Source: Zobellia nedashkovskayae
GTDB taxonomy: Bacteria > Bacteroidota > Bacteroidia > Flavobacteriales > Flavobacteriaceae
Reading direction: 5' to 3'
Assembly: GCF_015330125.1 (NCBI RefSeq)
Contig: NZ_JADDXR010000002.1
Location: forward strand, 4,476,685-4,540,684
DNA: 64,000 nucleotides
The position numbers were made by a program, and so were the translations under genes. The notes under the pieces were generated by a model, which was not told the origin of the DNA, did no database searches, and worked only from the letters and a program-made list of their open reading frames with translations. Positions 55,484-64,000 of the stretch are shown here, in pieces (the stretch's first letter is position 1; each line of letters starts with the position of its first letter).

Positions 55484-56443
55484 ATGCTTAGAGTTGGCGT
55501 ATTAGGCGCAGGTCATTTAGGAAAAATACATTTACGTCTACTTAATGAATCCGACAAATATGAATTAGTTGGTTTCTATGATGCAGATGCCATAAATGGA
55601 AAAAAAGTAGCAGATGAATTTGGATATCACTACTATGAGAACATTAATAAACTTATAGAAGCGGTAGATGTGGTTGATATTGTAACCCCTACCCTTTCTC
55701 ATTTTGATTGCGCCAAAAAGGCCATAGAAAAGGGAAAGCATATCTTCATAGAAAAACCCATAACCAATACTTACGAAGAAGCCACAGAGCTTTTGGAATT
55801 AGAAAAAAAGTATAATGTAAAAGGGCAAGTAGGACATGTGGAGCGGTTTAATCCCGCTTTTTCTGCTGTAAAACATCAGATTAATACGCCTATGTTCATT
55901 GAAAGTCATCGTTTGGCAGAGTTCAACCCACGTGGAACGGATGTACCAGTGGTTCTCGACTTAATGATTCATGACATAGATGCTATTCTTAGCGTAGTAA
56001 ACTCTGAGGTGAAACAAATTAATGCCAGTGGCGTTTCTGTTATTAGTAAATCTCCGGATATTGCCAATGCGCGAATAGAGTTTGAAAATGGCTGTGTGGC
56101 CAATTTAACGGCCAGTAGAATTTCCTTGAAGAATATGCGTAAATCGCGTTTCTTTCAAAAGGATGCCTACATATCCGTAGACTTCTTAGAGAAAAAAGTT
56201 GAAGTAGTAAAAATGAAAGATGCTCCTGAAAAAGTGGGCGATTTTGACATGGTACTGCAAAACGCAGAAGGCGAAAAAAAGCAAATCTATTTTGAAAACC
56301 CGGAAGTGGGTACAAACAACGCAATCCTAGACGAACTAGAGAGTTTTGCCGATGCTATTGCGAACGACACTACGCCAATCGTAAGCTTAAAGCAGGGTAC
56401 ACAAGCACTGAAAGTAGCCTTGCAGATTATTGCTTCATTTTAG
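55484..56443 (+). CDS. Gfo/Idh/MocA-family oxidoreductase
   Basis: A 319-residue NAD(P)-dependent dehydrogenase: Rossmann N-terminus MLRVGVLGAGHLGKIHLRLL, DIVTPTLSHFDCAKKAIEKGKHIFIEKPIT with the catalytic EKP, and the C-terminal alpha/beta domain with HDIDAIL. The VGHVERFNPAF motif is typical of a subgroup annotated as UDP-N-acetylglucosamine 3-dehydrogenase-like; the substrate is uncertain. A -7 box TATTTTTG lies at 55461-55468. The hydroxyacyl-CoA dehydrogenase gene follows after 16 bases. Confidence 0.92.
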   Translation: MLRVGVLGAGHLGKIHLRLLNESDKYELVGFYDADAINGKKVADEFGYHYYENINKLIEAVDVVDIVTPTLSHFDCAKKAIEKGKHIFIEKPITNTYEEATELLELEKKYNVKGQVGHVERFNPAFSAVKHQINTPMFIESHRLAEFNPRGTDVPVVLDLMIHDIDAILSVVNSEVKQINASGVSVISKSPDIANARIEFENGCVANLTASRISLKNMRKSRFFQKDAYISVDFLEKKVEVVKMKDAPEKVGDFDMVLQNAEGEKKQIYFENPEVGTNNAILDELESFADAIANDTTPIVSLKQGTQALKVALQIIASF

Positions 56444-56459
56444 AACTAAAACACCACAT

Positions 56460-57347
56460 ATGCAACATATAGCGGTTATAGGTGCCGGTACCATGGGAAA
56501 TGGAATTGCCCATGTTTTTGCTCAAAACGGCCATAAAGTAAACTTGATCGATATTTCTGAAGATTCGCTAGCCAAAGGGTTGACAACAATCACGAAAAAT
56601 CTTGACAGAATGTTGGCCAAAGAAAAGATAAGCGAGAGTGATAAAGTAGCTACTTTAAACAACGTTTCAACTTTCACTACCTTAAAAGAAGGTGTTACAA
56701 ACGTAAATTTAGTAGTTGAAGCGGCTTCTGAAAACTTGACTGTTAAACTCGGTATTTTTAAAGAACTAGATGCTATTTGCGATGAAAGTACGATTCTAGC
56801 AACCAATACATCTTCCATATCAATTACACAAATTGCGGCGGCAACAAACCGACCACAGAAAGTGATTGGTATGCACTTTATGAATCCGGTGCCTATTATG
56901 CAATTGGTAGAGATTATTCGCGGCTATAGTACTTCTGACGAAACTACACAGCAAATCATGGAGTTGTCCAGCCATTTAGGGAAAACGCCTACTGAAGTAA
57001 ATGATTACCCTGGTTTTGTAGCTAACAGAATATTAATGCCTATGATTAACGAGGCTATTGAAACCCTTTATAATGGCGTAGCCGGTGTTTCGGAAATAGA
57101 TACCGTAATGCAATTAGGGATGGCGCACCCAATGGGACCTCTGCAATTAGCAGATTTTATTGGTCTAGATGTATGCCTATCAATTCTAAACGTCATGTAT
57201 GATGGCTTTAAGAACCCTAAGTATGCACCCTGTCCACTATTAGTAAATATGGTAACGGCTAAAAAACTGGGTATAAAATCCGGAGAAGGTTTCTATGATT
57301 ATAGCGAGTCTAGAAAAGCTGAAAAGGTTTCATCTCAATTTTCATAA
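56460..57347 (+). CDS. 3-hydroxyacyl-CoA (3-hydroxybutyryl-CoA) dehydrogenase
   Basis: About 295 residues: NAD-binding MQHIAVIGAGTMGNGIAHVFAQNGHKV, VVEAASENLTVKLGIFKELD, ATNTSSISITQIAAATNRPQKVIGMHFMNPVPIMQLVEII (the FADB/Hbd signature), NDYPGFVANRILMPMINEAI, and PMGPLQLADFIGLDV. It oxidises or reduces short-chain 3-hydroxyacyl-CoA. The frame reaches a TTG at 56430 inside the preceding gene, but the Rossmann start is the ATG at 56460. In an operon with its neighbours. Confidence 0.95.
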   Translation: MQHIAVIGAGTMGNGIAHVFAQNGHKVNLIDISEDSLAKGLTTITKNLDRMLAKEKISESDKVATLNNVSTFTTLKEGVTNVNLVVEAASENLTVKLGIFKELDAICDESTILATNTSSISITQIAAATNRPQKVIGMHFMNPVPIMQLVEIIRGYSTSDETTQQIMELSSHLGKTPTEVNDYPGFVANRILMPMINEAIETLYNGVAGVSEIDTVMQLGMAHPMGPLQLADFIGLDVCLSILNVMYDGFKNPKYAPCPLLVNMVTAKKLGIKSGEGFYDYSESRKAEKVSSQFS

Positions 57348-57371
57348 AATTTTTAATACACAAATTTACCG

Positions 57372-58025
57372 ATGATAAAAGACAACCTTTTAGAAATCAA
57401 AAATACACTTCCTGACCACGTAACCTTGGTTGCTGTTTCCAAAACGAAACCAGACGAAGATTTAATGGAAGCCTATGCTGCCGGCCAGCGCATCTTTGGA
57501 GAAAACAAAGTACAGGAAATGGTGGGTAAGTGGGAAAGACTTCCCAAGGACATAAAATGGCATATGATTGGGCACTTACAGCGCAACAAAGTCAAATATA
57601 TGGCTGAATTTGTTGATTTGATTCATGGTGTGGATAGTTTTAGGTTGTTGACAGAAATCAACAAAAGAGCGGAACAAAATAACCGCACTATTGATTGCCT
57701 CCTTCAGATTCACATTGCAGAAGAAGATACCAAGTTTGGATTGGATAATGAAGAGCTTAATGCCATTCTTAAATCAGAAGAGTACCATCAGCTTAAAAAT
57801 ATAAATGTTGTGGGATTAATGGGCATGGCCACTTTTACTGATGACGAAACGCAAGTTAAAAGGGAATTCAAACAATTGAAATCGATTTTTGACGCTATTA
57901 AACCAGAAAACCCACAGATAACAATTTTATCCATGGGAATGAGTGGTGATTACCAAATGGCTATTGAGGAAGGAAGTACTATGGTACGCATTGGAAGTAG
58001 TATCTTTGGAAAACGAAACTATTAA
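57372..58025 (+). CDS. PLP homeostasis protein (YggS/PLPBP family)
   Basis: A 217-residue alanine-racemase-like TIM barrel: the PLP-binding Lys in TLVAVSKTKPDEDLMEAYAAGQRIFGENKVQE, KWHMIGHLQRNKVKYM, CLLQIHIAEEDTKFGL, and LSMGMSGDYQMAIEEGSTMVRIGSSIFG. It binds pyridoxal phosphate and controls B6 balance rather than acting as an enzyme. It starts 24 bases after the dehydrogenase. Confidence 0.96.
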   Translation: MIKDNLLEIKNTLPDHVTLVAVSKTKPDEDLMEAYAAGQRIFGENKVQEMVGKWERLPKDIKWHMIGHLQRNKVKYMAEFVDLIHGVDSFRLLTEINKRAEQNNRTIDCLLQIHIAEEDTKFGLDNEELNAILKSEEYHQLKNINVVGLMGMATFTDDETQVKREFKQLKSIFDAIKPENPQITILSMGMSGDYQMAIEEGSTMVRIGSSIFGKRNY

Positions 58026-58076
58026 TATCTTCCTTTTAACCACAAAAGACCTTCACCACAGAACAAAAACGCATAC

Positions 58077-59444
58077 ATGTATTCCATTTTAGATATAGAG
58101 ACCACAGGAGGGAAATTTAATGAAGAGGGCATTACCGAAATTGCTATTCATAAATTTGATGGACATAAAGTGGTAGACCAGTTTATTAGTTTGGTAAATC
58201 CTGAAAAGGATATTCAACCCTTTGTTGTAAAACTTACGGGTATCAACAACAAGATGTTACAAACCGCCCCCAAATTCCATGAGATTGCCAAACGGATTGT
58301 TGAAATTACAGAAGACACCGTTCTAATTGCCCATAATGCTCAATTTGATTATAGGATATTACGAACAGAATTTAGAAGATTAGGCTATAATTTTGAGCGA
58401 AAGACCTTGTGTACGGTAGAACTGTCCAAAAAACTGATTCCCGAAGCAGAATCTCATAGCCTTGGTAAGCTAGTTAGGTCTTTAGGTATTGCGGTAAGCG
58501 ACCGTCACAGAGCAAATGGTGATGCTTTGGCAACCTTGCAACTCTTTAAAATTCTTCTTTCCAAAGACCTAGATAAAACCATTATAAAAAGTGTCATCCG
58601 CAAAGAAACCGAAGGCGAACTCTCTGATCGTCAATTAGACATTGTAGATTCCTTACCCTCTGAGACCGGTGTTTATTATATGCATGACAAAGACGGTGAG
58701 ATATTATATCTAGGGAAAAGCACGAACATTAAGAAAAGAGTAAACCAACATTTTACTAAAGGTGGTGGACGAGCTAGACAATTACAAAAAGCCACCAAAA
58801 AAGTTACTTTTGAAAGAACTGGAAACGAATTAGTAGCTCTCTTAAAAGAGAACGAAGAAATTAAAAGAATCCGAACGAAATATAATCATAGACCAAAAGC
58901 CGTAAGTTTTAGCCATGGTGTGTATGTTGAAAAAAATGATACCGGTTATGACACTTTAAAGGTTAAAAAGATTACTGGAAGAAATGGTGCGTTTGCGACA
59001 TTCAATAGCGAAGCAGGTGCCACTAATTTCATTTTTAAAATCACCCGAGAGTTTAATCTTTGCGATAAGCTAAACGGAATATCAGAAGCAAAAAAGAATT
59101 GCTCCAATTACGATGAAGGCGAATGTCTTGGCGCATGTATATCCAAAGAGCCTGCTGAAGACTACAACCAAAGAGTTACAGAGGCTGTTAACAAATACTC
59201 GTTGAATAATAAAAATGTTGTAATTGTAGATAAAGGACGAGAAATTGGTGAATACAGTGCTATATTGATTAAAAATGGTGATTTTAAAGGTATTGGCTAT
59301 TATAACCTTAATCATCAAATCAATAATATTCATATCTTAGAATCTATAATTGCACCTATGCAGGGTAATGATAATACAACACATATTATTGAAAATTACA
59401 TGCGTAAAAAACATGGTCTAAAAATTCTTGAAATAAGTAATTAG
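58077..59444 (+). CDS. DnaQ-like 3'-5' exonuclease fused to UvrC-type GIY-YIG domain
   Basis: A 455-residue fusion. Residues 1-165 are a DEDDh exonuclease: Asp6 and Glu8 (LDIETTGG), IAHNAQFDYRIL with Asp91, and His144/Asp149 (DRHRANGDA). Residues about 190-280 are a GIY-YIG nuclease module of the UvrC/Cho type (PSETGVYYMHDKDGEILYLGKSTNIKKRVNQHF). Residues about 300-455 are of unknown type, with Cys at CDKLNG, NCSNYDEGECLGACISK, recalling the UvrC Cys-rich segment. The exonuclease/UvrC-N fusion is known in bacteria and was suggested to act in repair. The last 11 codons lead directly to the channel gene. Confidence 0.93.
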   Translation: MYSILDIETTGGKFNEEGITEIAIHKFDGHKVVDQFISLVNPEKDIQPFVVKLTGINNKMLQTAPKFHEIAKRIVEITEDTVLIAHNAQFDYRILRTEFRRLGYNFERKTLCTVELSKKLIPEAESHSLGKLVRSLGIAVSDRHRANGDALATLQLFKILLSKDLDKTIIKSVIRKETEGELSDRQLDIVDSLPSETGVYYMHDKDGEILYLGKSTNIKKRVNQHFTKGGGRARQLQKATKKVTFERTGNELVALLKENEEIKRIRTKYNHRPKAVSFSHGVYVEKNDTGYDTLKVKKITGRNGAFATFNSEAGATNFIFKITREFNLCDKLNGISEAKKNCSNYDEGECLGACISKEPAEDYNQRVTEAVNKYSLNNKNVVIVDKGREIGEYSAILIKNGDFKGIGYYNLNHQINNIHILESIIAPMQGNDNTTHIIENYMRKKHGLKILEISN

Positions 59445-59450
59445 TAAAAG

Positions 59451-60299
59451 TTGAGACAAAACAAACCCGATAAAGGCTGGAAATACAAGGTTCATGAAGT
59501 TATTTATGAAGCGGACACACCTTTGGGTAAATGGTTTGACATTCTATTGTTTGTTTTGATTATTATTAGTGTGCTCTTGGTAATGCTAGAGAGCGTAAAA
59601 TGGATAGATGCGGAGTATCATGAAATACTTTTTATTCTAGAATGGATAGTTACTATTCTATTCACCATAGAATATATAGCTAGAATTGTTAGTATAAAAC
59701 AGCCTAAGAACTATATTTTTAGCTTCTATGGTGTAATAGATTTACTTTCTACAATTCCTTTGTACTTGTCCTATATTTTTGCTGGATCTCAAGTATTATT
59801 GGCTATTCGGTCCCTACGCCTCTTAAGAGTATTCAGGATATTAAAATTGGTGAGGTTTTTAGGAGAGGCGTCTCAATTAAAAAATGCATTAAAGGCAAGC
59901 AGAGCAAAAATTACCGTTTTCCTTTTTGCCGTACTTATCCTTTCCGTAATCTTAGGTACGTTAATGTATTTGATAGAAGGGGATGAAGCTGGCTTTACCA
60001 GCATACCTACCAGCATCTATTGGACTATTGTAACCCTTACTACGGTAGGTTATGGAGACATTGCCCCAATAACGCCACAAGGACAATTTATAGCTACTTT
60101 GATCATGCTTGTAGGTTATGGCGTAATTGCCGTTCCAACAGGTATCGTAACTGTAGAATTTGGAAAAAAATCGCAAGCACAAAAAACAATTGGCGATAAA
60201 CATTTTGTTCATGTCAACACGCAAGCTTGTAGGAATTGTTCAAAAGAAGGGCACAGAGATGATGCCACCCATTGTTATAACTGTGGAAGCGAACTGTAA
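59451..60299 (+). CDS. Voltage-gated potassium channel-like protein with C-terminal zinc-ribbon
   Basis: A 282-residue ion-channel protein with S1-S6 helices: S1 about 29-48, S2 about 59-78, S3 about 90-110, S4 about 118-136 carrying Arg120, Arg123, Arg126, Arg129 and Lys132, then S5 and pore with selectivity filter TVGYGD (198-203) and S6 about 212-235. The tail holds CxxC (260-263) and CxxC (275-278), a zinc ribbon. The start is TTG at 59451, seven bases after the previous stop. The miaA start overlaps its stop (TAATG). Confidence 0.92.
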   Translation: MRQNKPDKGWKYKVHEVIYEADTPLGKWFDILLFVLIIISVLLVMLESVKWIDAEYHEILFILEWIVTILFTIEYIARIVSIKQPKNYIFSFYGVIDLLSTIPLYLSYIFAGSQVLLAIRSLRLLRVFRILKLVRFLGEASQLKNALKASRAKITVFLFAVLILSVILGTLMYLIEGDEAGFTSIPTSIYWTIVTLTTVGYGDIAPITPQGQFIATLIMLVGYGVIAVPTGIVTVEFGKKSQAQKTIGDKHFVHVNTQACRNCSKEGHRDDATHCYNCGSEL

Positions 60300-61240
60300 T
60301 GGAGAAAATACTTTTATCCGTTGTAGGCCCTACCGCTATTGGCAAAACTAAACTTGCCATAGCTCTCGCAAAACATTTCAAAACAGAAATAATCTCGGCA
60401 GACTCTAGGCAGTTTTTCAAAGAGATGAGAATAGGTACGGCTGTACCCACACCGGAAGAATTAGCGCAAGCCAAACATCATTTTATACAACACATCAGTG
60501 TTTTTGATTCTTATTCCGTAGGTGATTTTGAACGCGATGCCCTTCATTTACTTGATGAACTCTTTAAGGTAAATGATATTGTGATAATGGTAGGTGGCAG
60601 CGGACTTTATACTAAAGCCGTAGCCGAGGGTTTAGACGATTTTCCAAAGGTAGACCCAAAAATTCGGGAGCAACTCAATGCAGAATTTGCAGAAAATGGA
60701 ATTGAAAGCCTGCAAAACGATTTAAAAAATAGAGACCCCGACTATTATGCAACGGTAGATCTAAACAACCCACATAGACTCATTAGAGCCTTGGAAATTT
60801 GTATTGGAACCAATACACCTTACTCCTCTTTTCTTTCCAAAAACAAAAAAAATCGTCCTTTTAAAACGGTTACTGTTGGTATAGAAGCTGATCGCACGCT
60901 TATTTACGAGCGCATTAACCAACGTGTAGACATCATGGCTCAAGAAGGACTTATTGAAGAAGCGAAGCAATTAGAGAAGTACAAAGAACTAAATGCTTTG
61001 CAGACCGTTGGTTACCGAGAGCTTTTTACCTATTTTGAAAAGAAAGAAAAATTAGAAGATAGCATTGCCGAAAGTGACCTTACTTTCGCTTTAGAAGAAA
61101 TAAAGAAAAATACCCGCAGGTTTGCCAAAAGACAATTAACTTGGTTCAAAAAAAACGAAGCAACCATTTGGGTTTCTTATGATGCAGATTTCCAAGAATT
61201 GATAGCGAGTTTAAATAACATTATACCAAATGAAAAGTAA
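60299..61240 (+). CDS. miaA: tRNA dimethylallyltransferase
   Basis: Adds a dimethylallyl group to A37 of tRNAs reading UNN codons (EC 2.5.1.75). 313 residues: P-loop VVGPTAIGKTKLAIALAKHF, EIISADSRQFFKEMRIGTAVPTPEE, HHFIQHISVFDSYSVGDFERDA, VGGSGLYTKAVAEGLDDFP, and LQTVGYRELFTYFE. The ATG shares one base with the preceding stop. The gluconokinase gene begins 11 bases before the end of miaA. Confidence 0.98.
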   Translation: MEKILLSVVGPTAIGKTKLAIALAKHFKTEIISADSRQFFKEMRIGTAVPTPEELAQAKHHFIQHISVFDSYSVGDFERDALHLLDELFKVNDIVIMVGGSGLYTKAVAEGLDDFPKVDPKIREQLNAEFAENGIESLQNDLKNRDPDYYATVDLNNPHRLIRALEICIGTNTPYSSFLSKNKKNRPFKTVTVGIEADRTLIYERINQRVDIMAQEGLIEEAKQLEKYKELNALQTVGYRELFTYFEKKEKLEDSIAESDLTFALEEIKKNTRRFAKRQLTWFKKNEATIWVSYDADFQELIASLNNIIPNEK

Positions 61241-61721
61241 AAACCCCATAATATTTGTCATGGGCGTATCCGGCTCTGGTAAAAGCACCATAGGCAAACT
61301 TTTAGCAGAAGAGTTGAGTTTAGAATTCTATGATGGGGATGACTACCATCCGGAAGTAAACGTAAAGAAAATGGCCGATGGTAACCCTTTAGATGACAAT
61401 GATCGCCAAGGTTGGCTAGAAAGACTAAATGTCCTAGCTATTGAGAATACTAAAAATGGAGCTGTTATAGCTTGTTCTGCACTTAAAACTAAATACCGTA
61501 CCATTTTACAAAACGGAATTGATAAAAAGCTAAATTTTGTTTACTTGAAAGGTTCTTTTGAAGAAATTATGGCTCGTCTTGAGCTACGGCAGAATCATTT
61601 TATGCCGCCAGAATTGCTTCATTCACAATTCAATACGCTAGAAGTACCGGAAGACGCCATTACAGTTTCCATAATGCATACGCCTAAAGAAATTGTATTC
61701 AAAATAATAACAGCGTTATAA
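61230..61721 (+). CDS. gntK: Gluconokinase
   Basis: Phosphorylates gluconate to 6-phosphogluconate (EC 2.7.1.12). 163 residues, the normal GntK/IdnK length: P-loop MGVSGSGKSTIGKLLAEEL, YDGDDYHPEVNVKKMADGNPLDDNDRQGWLERL, VIACSALKTKYRTIL, and VYLKGSFEEIMARLELRQNHFMPPELLHSQF. The start overlaps miaA by 11 bases; terminator at 61734-61757. No gluconate transporter or repressor is next to it. Confidence 0.95.
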   Translation: MKSKNPIIFVMGVSGSGKSTIGKLLAEELSLEFYDGDDYHPEVNVKKMADGNPLDDNDRQGWLERLNVLAIENTKNGAVIACSALKTKYRTILQNGIDKKLNFVYLKGSFEEIMARLELRQNHFMPPELLHSQFNTLEVPEDAITVSIMHTPKEIVFKIITAL

Positions 61722-61733
61722 GAAAATAAAAAG

Positions 61734-61762
61734 CCGTGCTATATAAATATAGCACGGATTTT
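61734..61762. terminator. Bidirectional terminator
   Basis: Arms CCGTGCTATA (61734-61743) and TATAGCACGG (61748-61757), preceded by A-runs and followed by a T-run, between the convergent genes ending at 61721 and 61783. Confidence 0.93.
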
Positions 61763-61782
61763 TTAATTTTAAATATTCGGTT

Positions 61783-62493
61783 TTATACGTCTTCTTTAAC
61801 AACCAATCTGAAACCTTCTCCGTGAATGTTTAAGATTTCAACCGCATCATCTACCTTAAGATACTTTCTTAGTTTAGCAATATAAACATCCATACTACGA
61901 GACGTGAAATAGTTATCATCTCTCCATATTTTTGTCAATGCCAACTCTCTAGGCATTAAATCATTTTCATGAAGTGCCAAAAGACGTAAAAGCTCATTCT
62001 CTTTTGGAGAAAGCTTAATAGCCTCTTCTTCTTTATACTTTAAAAATCTAAGTTTAGAATTCAGTTGGAAATTACCTATTTTAAATTCGAATTTCTTACT
62101 GTCTGCCAATGTGTTAGATGCTTTTCTCTGAAGAATAGCTCTTAATTTCATTAAAAGAACTTCGGAGTCAAATGGCTTGTTGAGATAATCATCAGCTCCA
62201 GCCTTATATCCTTTTAAAACATCTTCTTTCATAGTTTTAGCGGTAAGAAAAACGATAGGAACATGCTCGTTCTTTTCACGAATTTCCTTTGCCAAGGTAA
62301 AACCATCCTTATAAGGCATCATCACATCTAAAATACAGATGTCATAATTATCTTTCTTGAACTTTTCAAATCCCTCCATACCATTCTTGGCTAAAGTGAC
62401 ATCAAAATCGTTCATTGATAAATAATCTTTCAGCACAATTCCAAAATTGGGATCATCCTCTACTAAGAGTATTTTTTTATTTACTGTTTCCAT
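61783..62493 (-). CDS. OmpR/PhoB-family response regulator
   Basis: A 236-residue regulator: receiver with VEDDPNF, phosphoacceptor Asp56 in ICILDVMMPYKDGF, FLTAKT and the LNKPFDSE lysine. The C-terminal winged-helix domain is about 135-232 (LSPKENELLRLLALHENDLMPRELALTKIW, SMDVYIAKLRKYL). It follows the histidine kinase by 11 bases on the same strand and is its cognate partner. This kinase/regulator layout is typical of Bacteroidota (RprX/RprY-like). Confidence 0.97.
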   Translation of the reverse strand: METVNKKILLVEDDPNFGIVLKDYLSMNDFDVTLAKNGMEGFEKFKKDNYDICILDVMMPYKDGFTLAKEIREKNEHVPIVFLTAKTMKEDVLKGYKAGADDYLNKPFDSEVLLMKLRAILQRKASNTLADSKKFEFKIGNFQLNSKLRFLKYKEEEAIKLSPKENELLRLLALHENDLMPRELALTKIWRDDNYFTSRSMDVYIAKLRKYLKVDDAVEILNIHGEGFRLVVKEDV

Positions 62494-62504
62494 AACTTGT
62501 TGAG

Positions 62505-64000
62505 TTAGATTAAAGGCAATTTTATATAGAAAGTACTTCCCTTTCCTTTTTCACTTTCTGCGTAGACCTCACCTTGGTGGTCATCGACTATTTTTTTAAC
62601 ATATGCCAATCCGAGCCCATGCCCCTTAACATTATGTAAATCTCCCGTATGTTCACGGTAGAATTTTTCAAATACTTTTTTGACCACTGCCTTACTCATT
62701 CCGGCTCCTTGATCTTTTACTTTTATTACTATATAATTTTTAACAACCTCTGTATAAATATCTATTCTTGGTGCTTCTACTGAATACTTTATAGCGTTGT
62801 CAAGAATATTTACAATTACATTGGTAAAATGCATTTCACTAGCCAAAACTTCCGTTCTCGAAGCATCTAAATGCGTCTCTATATATCCACCTCTATCAGC
62901 TACAATAAGTTCTACATGAGCTATTGCATCCTCTATTATGTCGTGAACATCTACCCTATCCTTACTAATATCTAGCTGATTCTTTTCTAGCTTAGATATA
63001 CGCAATACATTTTCTACTTGAGCATGCATTCTTTTATTCTCTTCACGAATCATTGTTAGATATCGATCCACCTTTTCAGGATCAGCAATTATCTTGGGAT
63101 TTCTAATAGCTTCTACAGCCAAGTTTATAGTAGCAATGGGCGTTTTAAACTCATGCGTCATATTATTAATAAAGTCAGACTTTATCTCGGCAATCTGCTT
63201 TTGACGTATTAACTGGTAAATTGCCCCAGAATATGCTATAACGATAACCAATGTAAAAAGCAATGACAAAAGCGCCATTTTTATAATAGACTGAATCAGA
63301 AACTTCTTTTTCTTTGGAAATGAAATCAACAAAGAGAAATTACTTGCCCCTTCACTATCCTTAAAAATAGCAGTCTCATAAAGCATATCCTTTTCGAACT
63401 TAAACTTCCTAGACTTTACCTTAGTGGGAAGCCCTCTGCTATACACCCCATATTCGTATTCAATATTAAGGTTTCTATTCTTTAGTTCACGATCAAGAAG
63501 CAATTGTATTTCTTGATTGGAAACCCTTTTATGAATAGGCACTTTTTTGGCATACTCACTAAAAACATCTTCGAACTGGGCTTTTTCAATAGCCGACAGT
63601 CCTCCTATTTTTTCAAGTTTCTGTACTGCATTCAGTTTATACTCTTTACCGTCCAACCCGTAATCTTCTTTAAAGATTGTTTTGGTACGCTTGCTAGTAT
63701 AATTTTTAATTGTAGTAATCGTATCACTACCATTACCATTATCAAAGAACGTAGATGCTATATTATAATCTTCTTCTAAAATACCATGGGAATAAAACCG
63801 AATCTCATTGGAATTTATATCACGGTCTATAAAAAAGATATTTCTTAAATGAGAGCTTTTAGGCTCACCTACACTATCTTTTATGTTTATGTAACGCTCA
63901 AAATAATCCTTTGTTTCCCGCTCTTCTATTTTATCGGAAACTTCATTTAAAACCTCCGATACTGTATTAGAAAACTGTTCTTCCTTGTCTTCCACAGACT
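62505..64000 (-). CDS. Sensor histidine kinase, N-terminus outside window
   Basis: Partial kinase with about 498 residues in the window; the frame is open to base 64000, so a first transmembrane helix and start codon lie beyond. Visible are an extracytoplasmic sensor (about 1-230), a transmembrane helix about 237-258 (numbering from a GTG at 63995, probably internal), HisKA with INNMTHEFKTPIATI (His281), NVIVNILDNAIKYS, DQGAGM, and GHGLGLAYVKKIVDDHQG of the ATPase domain. Paired with the OmpR-type regulator. Confidence 0.95.
   Translation of the reverse strand, partial: SVEDKEEQFSNTVSEVLNEVSDKIEERETKDYFERYINIKDSVGEPKSSHLRNIFFIDRDINSNEIRFYSHGILEEDYNIASTFFDNGNGSDTITTIKNYTSKRTKTIFKEDYGLDGKEYKLNAVQKLEKIGGLSAIEKAQFEDVFSEYAKKVPIHKRVSNQEIQLLLDRELKNRNLNIEYEYGVYSRGLPTKVKSRKFKFEKDMLYETAIFKDSEGASNFSLLISFPKKKKFLIQSIIKMALLSLLFTLVIVIAYSGAIYQLIRQKQIAEIKSDFINNMTHEFKTPIATINLAVEAIRNPKIIADPEKVDRYLTMIREENKRMHAQVENVLRISKLEKNQLDISKDRVDVHDIIEDAIAHVELIVADRGGYIETHLDASRTEVLASEMHFTNVIVNILDNAIKYSVEAPRIDIYTEVVKNYIVIKVKDQGAGMSKAVVKKVFEKFYREHTGDLHNVKGHGLGLAYVKKIVDDHQGEVYAESEKGKGSTFYIKLPLI

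Noticed and set aside
1..64000. Mobile elements, prophage, tRNA or rRNA genes
   Set aside because: No transposase, integrase, long inverted-repeat ends, tRNA T-loop motifs or rRNA segments were found on either strand by eye.

Overview
The window looks like chromosomal DNA of a member of the Flavobacteriaceae (Bacteroidota), probably marine. This rests on a SusC/TonB-dependent receptor, a PorP/SprF-type protein of type IX secretion and gliding, a YtxJ-like thiol protein, many short lipoproteins with a Cys lipobox, AT-rich DNA with weak Shine-Dalgarno sites, and repeated Bacteroidota-type promoter elements (TTG-N18-20-TAnnTTTG). The genus cannot be fixed from the sequence alone; a Zobellia/Maribacter-like relative is only a guess. 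There is no insertion sequence, phage, integrase, CRISPR array, rRNA or tRNA. The one RNA gene found is the small SRP RNA.

Layout. 1-4.7 kb: start of a polysaccharide utilisation locus, with a truncated SusC on the minus strand divergent from an SDR oxidoreductase and mannonate dehydratase UxuA (hexuronate catabolism). 5-14.3 kb: Bax1-inhibitor-like membrane protein, small secreted proteins, dnaK, L-serine dehydratase, an SMR exporter, a DUF3050 protein, a DNA/RNA nuclease and a DUF1080 protein. 14.7-22 kb: panB, two RluA pseudouridine synthases around a DUF4252 lipoprotein, an amidohydrolase lipoprotein, an EamA transporter and a helical-repeat protein. 22-29 kb: leuA-leuB, a TlpA-like lipoprotein, pheT, FAS1. 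29-38 kb: membrane protein, beta-propeller-like lipoprotein, ABC-F ATPase, thioredoxin-like lipoprotein, transaldolase, SDR, SRP RNA, glutaminyl cyclase, thioesterase. 38-44.8 kb: a signalling cluster. 44.9-54 kb: glyA, fumarylacetoacetase, ytxJ-like, clpB, tetR, PorP/SprF-SPOR protein, histidine phosphatase. 54-64 kb: smpB, pcm, Gfo/Idh/MocA oxidoreductase, 3-hydroxyacyl-CoA dehydrogenase, PLP-homeostasis protein, an exonuclease/GIY-YIG fusion, a Kv-like channel, miaA, gluconokinase and an OmpR-type two-component pair truncated at the window end.

Most of the window is housekeeping. The most unusual part is 39.8-44.8 kb. There a LytTR regulator whose receiver has Asn in place of the phosphoacceptor Asp is followed by a tiny lipoprotein made mostly of five near-identical 14-residue repeats. 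A TPR sensor kinase, a NarL-type response regulator and an unrecognised protein with its own promoter come next. Other observations worth checking are a shared GACA-N3-TGTC inverted repeat at nearly the same distance upstream of dnaK and clpB, an ABC-F ATPase in which one complete ATP site is degenerate on both faces, a beta-barrel/coiled-coil/SPOR fusion that could link outer membrane to peptidoglycan, and a smpB start codon sitting almost on its promoter.
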